Source of the DNA: Methylacidiphilum caldifontis
Lineage (GTDB): Bacteria > Verrucomicrobiota > Verrucomicrobiia > Methylacidiphilales > Methylacidiphilaceae
NCBI RefSeq assembly: GCF_017310505.1
Contig: NZ_CP065957.1
Location: forward strand, 1,674,001 to 1,738,000
Length of the DNA: 64,000 nt
Reading direction: 5' to 3'
Shown here piece after piece: positions 54,875 through 64,000 of this stretch. The notes beneath the pieces were generated by a model. That model saw only the letters and a program-made list of their open reading frames with translations. It searched no databases and had not been told where the DNA came from. The translations under genes and the position numbers were made by a program. The stretch's first letter is position 1; the number at the start of each line of letters is the position of its first letter.

Positions 54875-55198
54875 ATGATTAAGGAAAACAAGAAGGAAGA
54901 TCTGTTGTTAGAAAAAAAAAGCCTATTGATTGTTGTAGAAGCAGATCCAGAAAAAAGCCCTCGTTTTGCCGAAGCTTTGAGAGTTGCAGCAGGATTAAGC
55001 ATGCATCCCCGTTTGTCAGTGAACCTTGTTTTAAAAGCGGATATTTTAAACGATTTAAATGAAGGAAGGTCAGCTTTATGGGTGGATTCAGATATTATTG
55101 AGTCGTCTTGGATGGATTTAAAGGAAAATGGATGTCGTATTTTTTCGGCATCCCCTCAAGATGAACGGTTCGATTGTCTCATTCAGTTTGATTGTTAA
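54875..55198 (+). CDS. Small conserved-looking protein, 107 aa
   Basis: I do not recognise a family with confidence. After a charged start, the sequence has a SLLIVVEADPEKSPRFAEALR strand-helix and a second strand (LSVNLVLKADIL), an alternation reminiscent of DsrE/TusD-type folds. It lacks cysteine until the last residues. It ends 1 base before the prenyltransferase start, so the two are coupled. Confidence 0.6.
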   Translation: MIKENKKEDLLLEKKSLLIVVEADPEKSPRFAEALRVAAGLSMHPRLSVNLVLKADILNDLNEGRSALWVDSDIIESSWMDLKENGCRIFSASPQDERFDCLIQFDC

Positions 55199-55199
55199 T

Positions 55200-56090
55200 A
55201 TGCCTATGGAAATCGAAAATTATATTTTTCAGCAGCAGCAGGTAGTAGAATCAGCTCTTAGAAAATTTGTTACCGAGAAGTCAAAAAAGCCTCGCATTCT
55301 TCACGAAGCCATTGATTATTGCTTATTTTCCGGAGGAAAGAGATTAAGGCCCATTCTTTGTTTGGCCGGAGCACATACAGTCTGTCTAAAAAGTGATTGT
55401 GCACTTCCCCTGGCTTGTGCCGTTGAATGTATCCATACCTATTCTTTGGTCCATGATGATCTGCCCAGTATGGATAACGATGATTTCAGAAGGGGAAAAC
55501 CCTCTCTTCATAAAATTTATGGCGAAGCGCTGGCTATTCTTACAGGCGATGCTTTGCTTGCCCTTGCCTTTGAAATAGCCAGTTTATGTTCTCCGGTAGG
55601 AAAGAATTATCCCGTTTCTCAAATGATCTGGGAGTTAGCAAGAACCGCTGGGAGCCGAGCATTAGTTGGAGGCCAAGCTGCTGACTTAGAAGCAGAAGGC
55701 AAAGAAATTGGATTAAATCAACTTCGATACATCCATTGCAGAAAAACTGCTGCATTAATTACTACTTCTTTGCGTTTAGGTGCAATGGCTGCAGATGCCG
55801 ACAAGAAAACTTTGAACCTCATCACTCGATATGGGAGATCTTTAGGGCTCGCTTTCCAGATTATCGACGATATTCTTGATGTTACCCAAACGACCGAGGT
55901 CTTGGGGAAAAGTGCAGGAAAGGATCAAAAGGCTCAGAAAGCAACATATCCAAGAATAATGGGACTTGAATATTCCAAAAAAGCTGCAGAATTTTATACC
56001 CAAAAAGCCCTTTGCTATGCTTCTATGCTTGGGGAGAAAGGGAAACTGCTCTCTGATCTTGCTAACTTTTTGCTGACAAGGAAAAAATAA
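55200..56090 (+). CDS. ispA: Polyprenyl (farnesyl/geranylgeranyl) diphosphate synthase
   Basis: A 296-aa trans-isoprenyl diphosphate synthase. The first Asp-rich motif is VHDDLPSMDNDDFRRG and the second is QIIDDILDVT; GGKRLRP is also typical. It makes C15-C20 precursors for squalene, hopanoids and quinones. ATG 55200 is used; an ATG at 55206 is possible. Confidence 0.92.
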   Translation: MPMEIENYIFQQQQVVESALRKFVTEKSKKPRILHEAIDYCLFSGGKRLRPILCLAGAHTVCLKSDCALPLACAVECIHTYSLVHDDLPSMDNDDFRRGKPSLHKIYGEALAILTGDALLALAFEIASLCSPVGKNYPVSQMIWELARTAGSRALVGGQAADLEAEGKEIGLNQLRYIHCRKTAALITTSLRLGAMAADADKKTLNLITRYGRSLGLAFQIIDDILDVTQTTEVLGKSAGKDQKAQKATYPRIMGLEYSKKAAEFYTQKALCYASMLGEKGKLLSDLANFLLTRKK

Positions 56091-56119
56091 AATTTTATTC
56101 AGCTCCTCGAAAGCCAGCT

Positions 56120-56129
56120 GGTGTACACC
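56120..56129. repeat. 10-bp palindrome GGTGTACACC
   Basis: A perfect palindrome 55 bp before the FKBP gene. It could be an operator or chance. Confidence 0.25.
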
Positions 56130-56183
56130 GAAAACATGAAAAATGAACTTGAGAGTTTTGACTGAAAATCGCAACAATGAGAA

Positions 56184-56666
56184 ATGAATGTAAAATTTCT
56201 ATATCTTCAGAAAAGATTTTTCGTTCCAGTTGTGTTGATTTTCTCTTTTTTAGTTTTTGCCCCTTTTCTTAAAGCCGAGGATGATTTTTTTTCTGCAAAA
56301 CCTTTTCAACCGACTGATGATGAAAAAATAACTACATTGCCCTCTGGATTAAAATATATCGATTATGTGGTCGGATCGGGCAATGCGGTTGCTCCAGGCA
56401 AAAGGGTTACCCTTAATTATGTGGGCAAGTTGGAGGACGGGAAGGTTTTTGATAGCTCTCTTGCGAGGGGAAAGCCTTTTAGCTTTGTACTTGGTGTAAG
56501 CCGTATGATCAAAGGATGGGAAGAAGGCGTGTCCACGATGAAAGAGGGAGGCAAAAGAAGACTTATTATTCCTCCAAGTTTAGGATATGGCACAGAAGGA
56601 GTAGAAGATATTATTCCTCCGAATGCCACGCTTATTTTTGATATAGAAGTCCTTAAAGTAGAATAG
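56184..56666 (+). CDS. FKBP-type peptidyl-prolyl isomerase, secreted
   Basis: A signal peptide (about 1-31, ending LKAED) precedes one FKBP domain: VTLNYVGKLEDGKVFDSS, FVLGVSRMIKGWEEGV and GGKRRLIIPPSLGYG. It catalyses proline isomerisation in the periplasm and probably aids folding of exported proteins. Length 160 aa. Confidence 0.92.
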   Translation: MNVKFLYLQKRFFVPVVLIFSFLVFAPFLKAEDDFFSAKPFQPTDDEKITTLPSGLKYIDYVVGSGNAVAPGKRVTLNYVGKLEDGKVFDSSLARGKPFSFVLGVSRMIKGWEEGVSTMKEGGKRRLIIPPSLGYGTEGVEDIIPPNATLIFDIEVLKVE

Positions 56667-56780
56667 GAGTTTTATTTTTTCAATACTGTTGCTAAAAAAG
56701 GAGCCATTGGATCGTCCATGTCATTGAGTTTTTATTTTTCGTATTGACCAAAACGAAAAGAATCGTTATCCACAATTCCC

Positions 56781-58853
56781 ATGCATTCAGGAATGCTTTT
56801 TTTAAAAAAGGACAGTCGAGAAGAAGATAAGTCTTTTCATTCTTCTCCACTCGTTTTAGTAGAAGAAAGCCTAAATCTTCCTCAAAGAGTAGAAGAAACG
56901 ATAAAAAAAGCTCAAAGATATCTCCTGTCGATACAGAAGGAAGATGGGCATTGGGTGGGAGAGCTTTTTGTTGATGTAACTTTGGCTTGCGATTGCATTC
57001 ATCTGATGCATTGGAGAGGAAAGATTGATCATAAAAAGCAAAACAGGTTAGTAAAGCATATTCTTGATAGGCAACTGCCTGATGGCGGATGGAACATTTA
57101 TCCTGGAGGACCAAGCGAAGTCAATGCGACGGTGAAGGCTTACTTCGCCCTCAAGCTGGCCGGTTTCTCGGCAGATGAACCCTTAATGGCCAAGGCAAGA
57201 TCGACTATTCTTAGACTTGGGGGTATACCCAAATGTATGACCTATACTAAGCTGGGTTTGGCTCTCTTGGGAGTTTACCCCTGGGATCGATTGCCTGTAA
57301 TACCTCCTGAAATCATTCTCTTCCCGAATTGGTTCCCTTTCAATATTTATGAAATCTCGGCTTGGAGCCGAGCAATGCTTGTGCCTCTTTCTGTTATCCA
57401 TCATTTCAAACCCACAAGACATCTGCCTGAAAAATACCAACTTCACGAGCTTTTCCCCTATGGAACCGAACATGGGAAATTTTCCTGGCTGAAAAAGGGC
57501 GCAAAATATTTATCTAAACAAGGATTATTCCTGGCCTGTGATAAGTTTTTGCAATACTGGGATAAATCCTCTTTGAAGCCTTTTAGAAAGCAGGCATTAA
57601 AGAAAGCCGAAAAATGGATTCTAGAAAGAATATCCACAGGATCAGATGGCCTTGGTGCGATTTTCCCGGCAATGCATTATGCGATCATGGCCTTGATCGC
57701 CTTAGGTTATACGGAAGATAATGCAATTCTTAAAAAAGCGATTTATGATTTCGAAGGTTTGGAAGTGGATGACAAGAAAAACGACGACTTAAGAATACAA
57801 CCCTGTTTCTCCCCTGTATGGGATACTGCTGTCGGATTGGTTGCGTTGGCTGAGTCCGGGGTAGAAAAAAATGCAGCAGAATTAAAAAAAGCCGCCCATT
57901 GGCTCATAGAGCGAGAAATTAAAATAAAAGGTGATTGGTATGTGAGGAACCCCCATCCAGAACCGAGCGGATGGGCTTTTGAATATAACAATGTTTATTA
58001 TCCAGATGTCGATGACACCCTTATGGTTCTTTTAGCGCTTCGATTGATTGATATTGATGATAAAATGAAAAAAGAGGAGCTCATCCAGAGGGCATTAAGA
58101 TGGGTGATTAGTTTTCAGTGTAAAAATGGAGGCTGGGCTGCTTTCGACAAAGATGTCTATAAAAAGTGGCTTGAGGATATTCCTTTTGCCGATCACAATG
58201 CCATTCTTGATCCTCCTTGCTCGGATATAACGGCTAGGGCACTTGAACTCTTTGGGAAAATGGGCATCAAGAAAACAGAAAAATTTGTTCAAAAAGCCAT
58301 TGCTTATCTTAAAGAGACCCAGGAAAGTGATGGATCATGGCTGGGAAGATGGGGAGTAAATTATATTTATGGCACCTGGCAGGCCTTGAGAGGGTTGCAG
58401 GCGATTGGGGAGAATATGAATCAGGAATGGATTTTAAGAGCTAGGGACTGGCTGGAGTCTTGCCAGAATGAAGATGGAGGTTGGGGAGAAACACCAGCTT
58501 CCTATGATAACTCCCAACTTAAAGGCAAAGGTCCAAGTACGGCTTCTCAGACAGCTTGGGCTGTTAGCGGAATTATGGCCTGTGGAGATATATTTCGTCC
58601 AAGTGTTATGCGGGGAATTAAGTGGCTATGTGACAGGCAGCTTTCTGACGGATCTTGGGCTGAGGAGTTCTTGACGGGAACCGGCTTTCCAGGCGTTTTT
58701 TACTTAAAGTATGATATGTATAGAAATGCTTGGCCGCTGCTCGTTATTGGAGAATATAAAAGACTTTATTTAAAAGCAAAAGAACAGGCTTCCTATTGGG
58801 TTGATGGAACTATCGGTCGTGTGAGGAAGAACGGAAAGCTTCCTGCGGTATGA
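56781..58853 (+). CDS. shc: Squalene-hopene cyclase
   Basis: A 690-aa cyclase that folds squalene into hopene. The catalytic DxDD is at D409-V-D411-D412 (YYPDVDDTL). QW repeats are visible at QKEDGHW, LPDGGW, CKNGGWAAF, ESDGSW, NEDGGW and LSDGSW. It is membrane-associated. It overlaps hpnG by four bases (ATGA). Confidence 0.95.
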   Translation: MHSGMLFLKKDSREEDKSFHSSPLVLVEESLNLPQRVEETIKKAQRYLLSIQKEDGHWVGELFVDVTLACDCIHLMHWRGKIDHKKQNRLVKHILDRQLPDGGWNIYPGGPSEVNATVKAYFALKLAGFSADEPLMAKARSTILRLGGIPKCMTYTKLGLALLGVYPWDRLPVIPPEIILFPNWFPFNIYEISAWSRAMLVPLSVIHHFKPTRHLPEKYQLHELFPYGTEHGKFSWLKKGAKYLSKQGLFLACDKFLQYWDKSSLKPFRKQALKKAEKWILERISTGSDGLGAIFPAMHYAIMALIALGYTEDNAILKKAIYDFEGLEVDDKKNDDLRIQPCFSPVWDTAVGLVALAESGVEKNAAELKKAAHWLIEREIKIKGDWYVRNPHPEPSGWAFEYNNVYYPDVDDTLMVLLALRLIDIDDKMKKEELIQRALRWVISFQCKNGGWAAFDKDVYKKWLEDIPFADHNAILDPPCSDITARALELFGKMGIKKTEKFVQKAIAYLKETQESDGSWLGRWGVNYIYGTWQALRGLQAIGENMNQEWILRARDWLESCQNEDGGWGETPASYDNSQLKGKGPSTASQTAWAVSGIMACGDIFRPSVMRGIKWLCDRQLSDGSWAEEFLTGTGFPGVFYLKYDMYRNAWPLLVIGEYKRLYLKAKEQASYWVDGTIGRVRKNGKLPAV

Positions 58854-59545
58854 TAGCTCTTGGATTTGCTATCGAACACGAAGCTAAAGAGCTGTTGCGT
58901 CGTGTTTTTAGGGAGAAAAAGGAAGTAGAGGGACAACCCTGTTATCTAGGAGAATATGCACGCAAAGAAATATGTGCTACAGTACTAGGAATGGGGAAAA
59001 ACAGGTCTGCACGAAGTGCAGAAATCTTGATTCGTAATTTTTCACCCTCTCTTTTTGTACTCGCGGGTTATTCGGGTGCATTAGTTCCAGGTATTAAAAA
59101 AGGGGAGGTGTGTGTAGTTGAAAATTATCTTTCTGAAGAACTTCGTCCTATTTTGATTGGACAAGGATTAGCTTTTTACAAAGCTGTTTGCTCAGATGTT
59201 ATTGTTGCTGATCCCGAAAATAGGACAAAAATTGCAACTATTTCTTCTGCTCAGATCGTGGACATGGAAACCGAGGCGGTTTACAATGCTGCTAAGGCGC
59301 ATAATATCCCTTTTTGTTCTATTCGTGTTATCAGTGATGAGTATGGAGAGAAGCTTCCTGTTGGAGCGATGCTCTCTTCATGGGATTCAGAAAGGGGTAA
59401 ATCCAGGCCCTTGGCTTTACTGCGCTATCTTTTTATCCACCCGGAGGAAGCTTTCCCTTTTTTCCGATTCGTCCAAGCCTTACCTCTAGTTCGGACCAAG
59501 TTGACCAAGGCCGTTCTTACGCTTATTTATAATTTAGAAATATAA
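58850..59545 (+). CDS. hpnG: HpnG-like hopanoid-associated nucleosidase/phosphorylase
   Basis: A 231-aa purine nucleoside phosphorylase-fold protein. The VDMETEAVYNAA motif and FVLAGYSGAL identify the family. In hopanoid clusters HpnG removes adenine from adenosylhopane to give ribosylhopane. Coupling to shc supports this role. The sequence alone could also be a general nucleosidase. Confidence 0.82.
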   Translation: MIALGFAIEHEAKELLRRVFREKKEVEGQPCYLGEYARKEICATVLGMGKNRSARSAEILIRNFSPSLFVLAGYSGALVPGIKKGEVCVVENYLSEELRPILIGQGLAFYKAVCSDVIVADPENRTKIATISSAQIVDMETEAVYNAAKAHNIPFCSIRVISDEYGEKLPVGAMLSSWDSERGKSRPLALLRYLFIHPEEAFPFFRFVQALPLVRTKLTKAVLTLIYNLEI

Positions 59546-59556
59546 GGAATTCCACT

Positions 59557-59898
59557 ATGAGTGAAAAAATAGATTCAGAGTTGGATATCAAATTAACTCC
59601 TTTGGCATTATCGAAAATAAGAACATTAGTTCCTCCCAGTTCTGGTAATGTTTTGAGGATCTCTGTGTATAAGGGTGGATGCGCAGGGTATGAATATCAA
59701 TTAGAGATCTGCTTACCTAAGGAAAATGATATCCGGCTCAACTTTGAAGAAATTACCCTTGCTGTTGATCCAGAAAGTTGTCCCTTTTTATCAGGTTCAA
59801 CCATCGATTACAAAGAAGGGTTAACACAAGGTGGTTTTAGAGTTATAAATCCTCGAGTCAAATCAACATGTGGATGCGGCTCATCATTTCAGATTTAA
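59557..59898 (+). CDS. A-type iron-sulfur carrier (IscA/ErpA-like)
   Basis: A 113-aa protein with the HesB/IscA motif: C42 in GGCAGYEY and C105/C107 in STCGCGSSF. It carries iron-sulfur clusters to client enzymes. It follows hpnG by 11 bp. The radical SAM HpnH would be a plausible client elsewhere, but none is seen here. Confidence 0.9.
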   Translation: MSEKIDSELDIKLTPLALSKIRTLVPPSSGNVLRISVYKGGCAGYEYQLEICLPKENDIRLNFEEITLAVDPESCPFLSGSTIDYKEGLTQGGFRVINPRVKSTCGCGSSFQI

Positions 59899-59952
59899 GC
59901 TTTTAGTTTTTCCTTTCTCTTAATAAATAAAGAATAAATAATTTTTTTTATT

Positions 59953-62421
59953 ATGTCAGCGCGTAAAGCCTATCCTTTTGATGACATTGAACCTAAATGG
60001 CAACATTATTGGCTTGATAAAAGGCTTTTTCGTGCAGCAGATCCAGGGGAAGAAGGTTCGAACAAACCCAAATTTTATGTTTTGGACATGTTCCCTTATC
60101 CTTCAGGGAGCGGTCTTCATGTGGGTCACCTTGAGGGTTACACCGCATCGGATATCATCGCCCGCTACAAAAGAATGAAAGGGTTTAATGTCCTGCATCC
60201 CATGGGATGGGATGCTTTTGGACTTCCTGCCGAGCAGCATGCGATTTTAACAGGGACTCATCCAGCGATTACGACAAAACAAAATATCGCTAATTTCAAA
60301 CGTCAGATTCAATCGATGGGTTTTTCTTATGATTGGAGCAGGGAAATCGATACAACCGATCCCGCTTATTATAAATGGACACAATGGATTTTTTTAAAAC
60401 TATTTGAAAAGGGATTGGCATATGTCGCTGAAGCCCCCGTGTGGTATTGTCCAATGCTCAAAACGGTCCTTGCTAACGAAGAAATCATCCATACCCCGGA
60501 AGGTCCGAGATCTGAAAGAGGAAATCATCCTGTTATTAGGAAACTTTTTAGGCAATGGTTTCTGAAAATAACGGCTTATGCTGAAAAACTGTTGGAGGGA
60601 TTAGAGACTGTTCAATGGCCCGAGTCGATTAAAGAGATGCAACGCCATTGGATTGGAAGGAGTGAAGGAGCATTAATCAAATTTGCTGTTGAAGGCAAGG
60701 AGTTGGAAATAGAAATCTTTACCACCAGGCCTGACACGTTATTTGGAGCTACGTTTTTGGTTCTGGCACCCGAACATCCCCTTGTTGAAGCGATAACGGC
60801 TGTTGAATATAGGAATGAAGTGGAGAATTATCGTGCGGCGGCCTTTTTGAAATCCGACTTGGAAAGAACTGAACTATCCAAGAATAAAACAGGAGTCTGG
60901 ACAGGCGGATATGCGATTCATCCTGTAACGGGAGATAAATTACCTATTTGGATTTCGGACTATGTCCTTATGACTTATGGAACAGGAGCTATAATGGCTG
61001 TTCCCGCTCATGACTACAGAGACTATGAATTTGCAAAAACTTTTGGTCTTCCCATAAAAAAAGTGGTTGTACCTGAGAAGCAGACCGAAGAAATAGGCTC
61101 TGAATGCTTTACCGGTGAGGGCGTAGCTGTGCATTCTGGATTTATTTCGGGGCTTAGGACAGCTGAGGCAAAGAAAAAAATAATCGAGTGGCTTGAAGAA
61201 AAAAAACGGGGAAAAAAAGATATACAGTACAAACTAAGAGATTGGCTTTTCTCTCGCCAAAGATATTGGGGAGAACCCTTCCCGATAATATGGAAGGAAG
61301 GCAAGCCTCTGCCCGTTCCAGAGGAAGATCTGCCTGTTTTACTACCTGATCTTGATGATTTTACTCCTACCGATGAAGGTATTGCTCCTTTGTCGAGGAA
61401 AAAAGATTGGGTTGTATTGCCAGATGGAGGCAAAAGAGAAATTAATACTATGCCTCAGTGGGCAGGATCCTGTTGGTATTACTTAAGGTATTGTGATCCC
61501 TCGAATGAAAAATTGCCTTTTGCAGCTCAAAAAGAAAAATATTGGCTGAGTCCGCATGGAGTCGATTTATATATTGGCGGAGCAGAACATGCCGTTTTGC
61601 ATCTTCTTTATGCCCGATTCTGGCACAAGGTTCTCTATGATATAGGCTTGGTATCCAGCCCTGAACCTTTTTATAAATTAGTCAATCAAGGGATCATTCT
61701 AGGAGAAGACAATCAAAAAATGGCAAAATCAAGAGGAAATGTGGTTAATCCAGATGCTATAATACAGGAGTTTGGAGCAGACACTTTACGTCTTTTCGAA
61801 ATGTTTTTAGGTCCCCTACAACAGAGTAAGCCTTGGTCTTCCAAAGGACTTGAAGGTCCTTATCGATTCTTAGCAAGGGTTTGGAGATTATTTATGGATG
61901 AGGATGGAGAGGGCTTGTGGGTCCTTAAAAAGGATATTGTTGATGAAGAGCCGCCACTGCCCATTAAAAAGCTTCTTCATCAGACCGTGGCAGAAGTCAC
62001 CCAGGATATAGAGAATTTTCAATTTCACACCGCCATTGCTAAGCTGATGACTTTTGTTAATGAGTTAACAAAAGAAAAAAAAAGGTGGAAAAGTGTTCTT
62101 GAAAAACTTCTGTTGCTCCTCTCTCCTTTTGCTCCCCATATCTGTGAGGAGCTGTGGCATAATATAGGTCATAAAGACTCTCTTGCTTACGAACCTTGGC
62201 CTGAATATGATCCAAAATTTTTGGAGGAAGAATGGGTAGAAATCATTGTTCAAATTGATGGAAAAGTTCGGGGACGGCTGAGAGCAAAGAAAGACGCTGA
62301 TAAGGATGAGCTGACAACGAAGGCTACAGATATTCCTGCAATTGCTAAATGGCTTGAAAACCGGGTTTGTTCAAAAATAGTCTATGTCCCTAATAGGCTT
62401 ATCAATTTTGTCCTTGAATGA
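59953..62421 (+). CDS. leuS: Leucyl-tRNA synthetase
   Basis: An 822-aa class I synthetase. HIGH is HVGH (56-59) and the catalytic loop is KMAKS (589-593) rather than KMSKS; the CP1 editing domain ([12 protein letters not shown]) and the terminal tRNA-binding part ([11 protein letters not shown]) are present. It is convergent with tldE (37 bp between the stops). Confidence 0.97.
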   Translation: MSARKAYPFDDIEPKWQHYWLDKRLFRAADPGEEGSNKPKFYVLDMFPYPSGSGLHVGHLEGYTASDIIARYKRMKGFNVLHPMGWDAFGLPAEQHAILTGTHPAITTKQNIANFKRQIQSMGFSYDWSREIDTTDPAYYKWTQWIFLKLFEKGLAYVAEAPVWYCPMLKTVLANEEIIHTPEGPRSERGNHPVIRKLFRQWFLKITAYAEKLLEGLETVQWPESIKEMQRHWIGRSEGALIKFAVEGKELEIEIFTTRPDTLFGATFLVLAPEHPLVEAITAVEYRNEVENYRAAAFLKSDLERTELSKNKTGVWTGGYAIHPVTGDKLPIWISDYVLMTYGTGAIMAVPAHDYRDYEFAKTFGLPIKKVVVPEKQTEEIGSECFTGEGVAVHSGFISGLRTAEAKKKIIEWLEEKKRGKKDIQYKLRDWLFSRQRYWGEPFPIIWKEGKPLPVPEEDLPVLLPDLDDFTPTDEGIAPLSRKKDWVVLPDGGKREINTMPQWAGSCWYYLRYCDPSNEKLPFAAQKEKYWLSPHGVDLYIGGAEHAVLHLLYARFWHKVLYDIGLVSSPEPFYKLVNQGIILGEDNQKMAKSRGNVVNPDAIIQEFGADTLRLFEMFLGPLQQSKPWSSKGLEGPYRFLARVWRLFMDEDGEGLWVLKKDIVDEEPPLPIKKLLHQTVAEVTQDIENFQFHTAIAKLMTFVNELTKEKKRWKSVLEKLLLLLSPFAPHICEELWHNIGHKDSLAYEPWPEYDPKFLEEEWVEIIVQIDGKVRGRLRAKKDADKDELTTKATDIPAIAKWLENRVCSKIVYVPNRLINFVLE

Positions 62422-62458
62422 GAATAGAAAGCTGCGCCTTTCAACTATAAATAGACTT

Positions 62459-63802
62459 TTAAATAGCTTCAGAGGCAGAAGAAAAATTAAAATCTTTGAC
62501 TAACAAGGGGGGAACAACAGCAGGAAATTCGTCTATTTCACTCCCTATAGCAGAAAGTGGTTTCCCCATGGCTATAACATTTTGAAGCATTTTAATAGGA
62601 CTTTGATTGAATCGAAAATTATTTAGCGCTTTACTTATTTTTCCTTTTTCAATGAGAAATGTTCCATCTCGCGTAAGACCCGTATAAATAAGCGATTGGG
62701 GATCCGCTTCCCTTATATACCAAAGCCTTGTAATTAAAATGGCTTTGTCGATGGATTGGATTAGTTCATCAAGAGATAGTGGACTCCCAGACATGATTAT
62801 GTTGGAAGGTTCAGCAATGGGTTGTTTATTTTGCTTTTTTGCCCAAAATCTGGAATAAATAAGTTGACAAAGAACCCCATTCTGTATCCAAGGAGTTCTC
62901 AAGCAGGGAAGCCCCTCTGTGGAAAAAATGGATCCTGGTGTTCTTGGGTCAGAGGGATCAGAAATGATAGTTATATTATGGGGGAATAAAAGTTCTCCAA
63001 TGCGATTACCTCCTCCAGGTTTAGAAAAAACGCTTCTTCCCTCGTCCGCCATCCGGCCATCCATGGAGAATAACATAAGTCCAACAAGATCCACTGCGGC
63101 CGAAGGTTCGAGAAGAACGGTATAATGGCCGGGATCCAGGGAAATTTTTTCCCTGCCTGCAATAGCTTTACGTATTGCAGATTCTATGAGTTTCTCTGGA
63201 TTGATATCCGAGGGATGAAAAACAAGAGCGCCTGCCCAACCCGAACCTTTGCCATCATGAGTTCTGGCTGTAGCGGTCAGTTGTAGATTAGCAAATTTTT
63301 GATAGCCAAAAAGCCCGCTTGTATTAGCTATGGCTATAAAATATTTTTGCCATTTAACATAACAACTGATGTCTATACCCGAAGATTTCTCTCTGGAAAG
63401 CATATCCATGGCATGGGCAATCATCCTACCTAGGTCTTCTATTGAAAGATTCCCCATCTCTTCAGCGTAAGAAAAACTATGGGGATAGAATTGAGGCCCA
63501 AGAGGAGGAAGAAATTCAGGATCAGGAGGGGCAACCTTTGCAAGCCTTTCGCAATACCTTAATCCCTGTTCTATTTCCGCTTTTCTTAGCTGATTTAATG
63601 TGTAACTTGCAGTTCTATTGCCGAACGCTGAATTTAGCGTTAACTTCAAAGATTTTTCTGTGCCGTTAGTATTCAAGGAATTCTTGCTTATGCGGATATT
63701 TGTGGACAGCCCTCCTCTTGCCTCCAAAACCAAACTATCCGCTTTGGATAATGAAATGATGGATCCTAAAAGATCTTTTGTTTCAGTTTCAGTAAGAATC
63801 AT
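62459..63802 (-). CDS. TldE/PmbA-family metalloprotease subunit
   Basis: A 447-aa protein of the TldD/TldE (PmbA) family, which forms a heterodimer that degrades or matures peptides. Visible: YTVLLEPSAAVDLVGLML, the GGGNRIGELLF loop and an IMSGSPLSLDELI segment. It lacks the HExxxH of TldD, as expected for TldE. It overlaps tldD by four bases (ATGA). Confidence 0.9.
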   Translation of the reverse strand: MILTETETKDLLGSIISLSKADSLVLEARGGLSTNIRISKNSLNTNGTEKSLKLTLNSAFGNRTASYTLNQLRKAEIEQGLRYCERLAKVAPPDPEFLPPLGPQFYPHSFSYAEEMGNLSIEDLGRMIAHAMDMLSREKSSGIDISCYVKWQKYFIAIANTSGLFGYQKFANLQLTATARTHDGKGSGWAGALVFHPSDINPEKLIESAIRKAIAGREKISLDPGHYTVLLEPSAAVDLVGLMLFSMDGRMADEGRSVFSKPGGGNRIGELLFPHNITIISDPSDPRTPGSIFSTEGLPCLRTPWIQNGVLCQLIYSRFWAKKQNKQPIAEPSNIIMSGSPLSLDELIQSIDKAILITRLWYIREADPQSLIYTGLTRDGTFLIEKGKISKALNNFRFNQSPIKMLQNVIAMGKPLSAIGSEIDEFPAVVPPLLVKDFNFSSASEAI

Positions 63803-64000
63803 GAATGCAAACGGATATTGAGGACATCGATGTTTCTAAATCGAGCGGGAACAGCGCCATGTGAAACGGGAGCTAATTGAGAAGGTTCCCCTTTGCCGCA
63901 GAAAAGGGTTCCGCAAAGCTGATATTCATCTTTGCCACAAATCCCGTCACAGGATTTCCAAAAAGATTGTGTGTTACCTTGATAAACAACATCCCGAAGC
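63799..64000 (-). CDS. tldD: TldD-family metalloprotease, C-terminal end (5' part beyond the window)
   Basis: Reading the minus strand gives 66 residues ending ARFRNIDVLNIRLHS, preceded by a Cys-rich WKSCDGICG and LFCGKGEPSQLAPVSHG, the typical TldD C-terminus. The stop overlaps the start of tldE. The catalytic part lies outside the window. Confidence 0.85.
   Translation of the reverse strand, partial: LRDVVYQGNTQSFWKSCDGICGKDEYQLCGTLFCGKGEPSQLAPVSHGAVPARFRNIDVLNIRLHS

Overview
The window is AT-rich (about 40% G+C by eye, not computed) and gene-dense. It reads as the chromosome of a Gram-negative bacterium. It carries outer-membrane and LPS-type glycan genes, a squalene-hopene cyclase with a coupled HpnG-like gene, a diheme-type succinate dehydrogenase, formate-tetrahydrofolate ligase, a ResB-type cytochrome c biogenesis protein and a TldD/TldE pair. 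Together with the style of the proteins this suggests a verrucomicrobial methanotroph related to Methylacidiphilum. That placement is inference: no methane monooxygenase, rRNA or other diagnostic marker lies in the window. No phage, insertion sequence, CRISPR array or integrase was seen, so this is core chromosome with a few accessory patches.

Layout. 1-11.9 kb: the 3' end of uvrA coupled to a large TPR lipoprotein-like/secreted protein, an unusual P-loop ATPase, citrate synthase, a Tat-type polysaccharide deacetylase, tRNA-Phe with a clear promoter, a DUF3455-like secreted protein, a methyltransferase, folK-panB and a secreted protein of unknown function. 12-17.7 kb: a cell-surface glycan patch with five glycosyltransferases and a second deacetylase. 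17.7-22.9 kb: two tandem Met/His-rich secreted paralogues, a secreted WCPWC thioredoxin-like protein and a divergent NtrC-type regulator separated by an 11-bp inverted repeat, then a Fur-family regulator, a DEDDy exonuclease-like protein and a secreted protein with a near-perfect Shine-Dalgarno sequence.

23-36.8 kb: rpsB-tsf, accC-thiE-quinone oxidoreductase, an outer-membrane beta-barrel with a strong terminator, resB-pheS-ileS on the minus strand, and fhs. 36.8-43.8 kb: an untidy noncoding interval with a foldable RNA candidate and a small membrane ORF, then lepA-lepB, an aldo/keto reductase, a DUF374 acyltransferase and a CorC/HlyC-type protein. 44-50.7 kb: folC, a REG-2-like HAD hydrolase, sdhCAB and a BASS-family transporter. 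50.8-54.6 kb: pstSCAB. 54.9-64 kb: a small unknown gene coupled to a prenyl diphosphate synthase, an FKBP isomerase, shc-hpnG-iscA-like, leuS, and tldE with the end of tldD.

How the genes fit together. Prenyl diphosphate synthase, squalene-hopene cyclase and HpnG belong to one hopanoid route. Fhs, FolK and FolC supply and use folate for C1 metabolism. Citrate synthase and SdhCAB are TCA steps. The Pst system imports phosphate. The glycan genes, DUF374 protein and beta-barrel shape the outer envelope. The most interesting candidate for an undescribed system is the 17.7-20.9 kb envelope module (Met/His-rich paralogues, secreted thioredoxin, orphan sigma-54 activator and palindromic intergenic element). 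The foldable element after fhs is second.
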